14,272 nt of DNA from DASZCR01 sp035942915. GTDB lineage: Bacteria; Acidobacteriota; Blastocatellia; Pyrinomonadales; Pyrinomonadaceae. The position numbers and the translations under genes are program-made. The first letter of the stretch is position 1, and each line of letters starts with the position of its first letter. The notes beneath the pieces are model-generated. The model did not search any database and had not been told where the DNA came from. It saw only the letters and a list, made by a program, of their open reading frames with translations. The stretch covers positions 1-14,272 of the forward strand of contig DASZCR010000297.1 of the NCBI GenBank assembly GCA_035942915.1, in the 5' to 3' direction. Positions 12,857-14,272 of this stretch are shown piece after piece.

Positions 12857-13642
12857 TCACTCGAACCCTTCGAGCGGCCAAGAGCGGTCGATAAATTCGA
12901 GGTGGAGGCGCATGATGCCGTCCGGGCCGGGGCGGCGTGCGCGGACGGCGGCCGTCACAGACATCTGGTTTTGCAAACTCGTCATCCGCACGAAGCGCCC
13001 GCGCTCGACCTCCAGCGTCGTCCAGACGGCCGCGCCGCGACGGCTGATGTTCTCCGTCACCGTCTGCTCGCTGGCGACGATGCTGCCCGTTTCGTCGAAG
13101 ATTTCCACCATCACGTCGATGGGCATTTGCAGACGCGTCTCCGTCGAACGCGCCGCCTGCTGGTTGTGTTCCGGGTTCGGCCGCTCGCGCACTTCCCAGA
13201 GGCAGTTGCCCTCGACGAGATTGGCAATCTCGAAGCGCGTCGAAGGGTCTTTCTCGTAAGCGGCGGGCGCGCGGCTGCCGATGAAGGCGACGCCGACCTC
13301 GAAGCGCGGCGTGTCGTGCTGCGGGCGCGCCGGCTGCGTCGGCACACCGCGTCCCGATTCCTCTTTGTAGGGTGAGATGTTGCGCACCAGCGCATAGACG
13401 CGATACTGCTGCTCGATGTGGTCGAAGCAGCGGAGTTGACGCGGCATCGGGAGCGTGAGGTGCAGCAGACGCCCCGGTTCGGTCAGGTGTACGAGCGTGA
13501 AACGCGCGCCGAAGGGCGTCACGTCAATCAGGCGCGACAGTTCGACCCACTCGAAATCGGCCGACTCTTTGCAGAGCACGCGCACCGGCAGAGCCAGTTT
13601 CAAACGCTCGCGCGCCCGCCGCGATTTGCCCTCGAATTCCAT
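12857..13642 (-). CDS. PilZ-domain protein with two PilZ-like modules
   Basis: The 261-residue cytoplasmic protein is predicted to bind cyclic di-GMP. The N-terminal module (about 5-90) has the RxxxR motif (Arg9 to Arg13) and a D-x-T-x-x-G variant of the second motif (Asp40, Thr42, Gly45). The second module (about 165-260) has N-x-S-x-x-G (Asn198, Ser200, Gly203) but no clear RxxxR, so it may be a degenerate or dimerising copy. Between them, residues 95-165 form a variable loop region. The start at 13642 was chosen because GAGGGG (13649-13654) lies 6 nt upstream and PilZ proteins begin close to RxxxR; the frame stays open to 13774, where the extra 44 residues look non-family. The gene is divergent from gyrA. 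A role in motility, adhesion or exopolysaccharide is the family norm, but the target is unknown here. Confidence 0.82.
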   Translation of the reverse strand: MEFEGKSRRARERLKLALPVRVLCKESADFEWVELSRLIDVTPFGARFTLVHLTEPGRLLHLTLPMPRQLRCFDHIEQQYRVYALVRNISPYKEESGRGVPTQPARPQHDTPRFEVGVAFIGSRAPAAYEKDPSTRFEIANLVEGNCLWEVRERPNPEHNQQAARSTETRLQMPIDVMVEIFDETGSIVASEQTVTENISRRGAAVWTTLEVERGRFVRMTSLQNQMSVTAAVRARRPGPDGIMRLHLEFIDRSWPLEGFE

Positions 13643-13674
13643 CCTCAACCCCTCACCGAAGCCCTCTGCACCGA

Positions 13675-13705
13675 ACCCAATATGTTGGGTCGGGCGAACT
13701 GCCCG
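13675..13705. repeat. Two adjacent perfect dyads upstream of the PilZ gene
   Basis: ACCCAA-TATG-TTGGGT (13675-13690) is directly followed by CGGGC-GAACT-GCCCG (13691-13705), then AAAAA on the plus strand. They fall in the likely 5' leader of the PilZ transcript, 33 bp before its ATG. They could be operators or RNA hairpins; the arms are exact, the function is not known. Confidence 0.6.
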
Positions 13706-13743
13706 AAAAAGCGCCCCGACACCGCCGAAAACCCTGATTTTAC

Positions 13744-13759
13744 AAGGCTTTTGAGCCTT
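13744..13759. repeat. Perfect dyad just upstream of the gyrA promoter
   Basis: AAGGCT-TTTG-AGCCTT has exact 6-bp arms and ends 8 bp before the -35 element of the gyrA promoter. It is a candidate regulator-binding site or a hairpin in the PilZ leader. No T-run follows, so a terminator is unlikely. Confidence 0.5.
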
Positions 13760-13767
13760 CTCGACGG

Positions 13768-13796
13768 TTGCCAAAAACCCGTTTCCGGGCTACAAT
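13768..13796 (+). promoter_or_regulatory. Candidate sigma70 promoter for gyrA
   Basis: TTGCCA (13768-13773) and TACAAT (13791-13796) are spaced by exactly 17 nt. Four of six -35 bases and five of six -10 bases match the consensus. Transcription would begin near 13803, giving a leader of about 140 nt. The spacer contains a small dyad, CCCG-TTTC-CGGG (13778-13789), between the two elements. Its position before gyrA and strong match make this the best promoter candidate in the window. Confidence 0.65.
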
Positions 13797-13943
13797 ATAT
13801 CGTACTTTGAGCCGGCCTCTTGCAGCCACGAAAAGTGCCTTAGATTAACACTTGATTTTGACCTGAAAGTGTCCGACCGCGCCCGCTTGCCCGGAGGTTT
13901 CCGGCAGCCGCGTCGGCAGAGATTGTACTGGAAAGGTGATTTG

Positions 13944-14272
13944 ATGGAAACACTGGATCGCAATTACATCAACATTGAAGACGAGATGCGCCGCTCGTAT
14001 CTCGACTACGCCATGAGCGTCATCATCGGTCGCGCGCTGCCCGACGTGCGTGACGGATTCAAGCCCGTTCACCGGCGCGTGCTCTGGGCGATGCACGAAC
14101 TCGGCAATACCTATAACAAACCTTATAAGAAGAGCGCACGCATTGTCGGCGACGTTATCGGTAAATACCACCCGCACGGCGACTCGGCCGTCTACGACAC
14201 CATCGTCCGCATGGCGCAGGATTTCTCCATGCGCTACCCGCTCGTTGACGGGCAGGGCAACTTCGGTTCGGT
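13944..14272 (+). CDS. gyrA: DNA gyrase subunit A, N-terminal part (cut by window edge)
   Basis: The first 109 codons are visible. The sequence NYINIEDEMRRSYLDYAMSV, then IIGRALPDVRDGFKPVHRR, is the conserved GyrA N-terminus. GyrA forms the DNA-cleaving subunit of gyrase, which introduces negative supercoils using ATP hydrolysed by GyrB. The start ATG is preceded at 7 nt by AAGG (13933-13936). The quinolone-resistance region HPHGDSAVYDTI (76-87) has Ser81 and Asp85, matching E. coli Ser83 and Asp87, so the usual resistance substitutions are absent. The catalytic Tyr lies about 10 residues past the window edge. ParC is less likely because the N-terminus and the QGNFGS segment fit GyrA best. 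The promoter at 13768-13796 likely drives it. Confidence 0.97.
   Translation, partial: METLDRNYINIEDEMRRSYLDYAMSVIIGRALPDVRDGFKPVHRRVLWAMHELGNTYNKPYKKSARIVGDVIGKYHPHGDSAVYDTIVRMAQDFSMRYPLVDGQGNFGS

Larger units (their letters stand above)
13643..13943. other. Divergent intergenic region between the PilZ gene and gyrA
   Basis: These 301 bases hold the PilZ Shine-Dalgarno, three perfect dyads (13675-13690, 13691-13705, 13744-13759), the candidate gyrA promoter (13768-13796) and a leader of about 140 nt. The leader contains a further imperfect stem (TGCCCGGA 13888-13895 with TCCGGCA 13900-13906, loop GGTT). I found no convincing minus-strand promoter for the PilZ gene and no RNA gene or riboswitch that I recognise. 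Confidence 0.6.

Noticed and set aside
13643..13774. N-terminal extension of the PilZ protein to 13774
   Set aside because: The extra 44 residues look unlike PilZ sequence and cross the dyads; ATG 13642 has GAGGGG 6 nt upstream.

Overview
The window looks like chromosomal DNA from a GC-rich, Gram-negative-type bacterium, most plausibly Acidobacteriota (Blastocatellia/Pyrinomonas-like). That placement is an inference from gene style, not from a marker-gene comparison. The grounds are a membrane-anchored Ser/Thr kinase opening with an APDTLLQNRY-type N-terminus, long Pro/Thr/Ala linkers in envelope proteins, a PilZ protein next to gyrA, and palindromic heptamer repeats between genes. No phage, plasmid, transposase, tRNA, rRNA or CRISPR locus is visible, and all long genes look intact.

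Layout. The left edge (1-50) is a near-complete hairpin with perfect 16-bp arms. Two minus-strand cell-wall genes follow: an L,D-transpeptidase-type lipoprotein (93-1526) and an anchored M23/LytM peptidase (1793-2566). A divergent gap (2567-2764) has a good minus-strand sigma70-like promoter. A tight plus-strand cluster then runs from 2765 to 6458: a small TFIIB-type zinc-ribbon protein, an SDR oxidoreductase, urocanate hydratase (hutU) and an anchored esterase. A second plus-strand unit has a paralogous secreted esterase (6672-7649) and a secreted M24 aminopeptidase-like protein (7665-9020). The first palindromic heptamer-repeat element comes next, then an inositol-monophosphatase-family enzyme (9126-9887) and a Ser/Thr kinase (9947-11626).

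Convergent to the kinase is a minus-strand set: a PlsC-like acyltransferase (11642-12334), coupled by a TTGA overlap to a small Cys-motif protein (12331-12714), then the second repeat element, then a tandem PilZ-like protein (12857-13642). Divergent from the PilZ gene is gyrA (13944 to the right edge, partial), with a near-consensus promoter and several perfect dyads in the gap.

How the genes work together. Most products act at the envelope: peptidoglycan remodelling (L,D-transpeptidase and M23), exported hydrolases (two esterases and M24), phospholipid synthesis (PlsC), and signalling (kinase, PilZ). hutU stands without hutH or hutI here, so histidine catabolism must be completed elsewhere if it operates.

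The most unusual structure is the pair of heptamer-repeat hairpin elements (9017-9112 and 12722-12850). They share a 16-17-nt core, lie directly behind a stop codon in each case, and have the core in the same direction relative to transcription.
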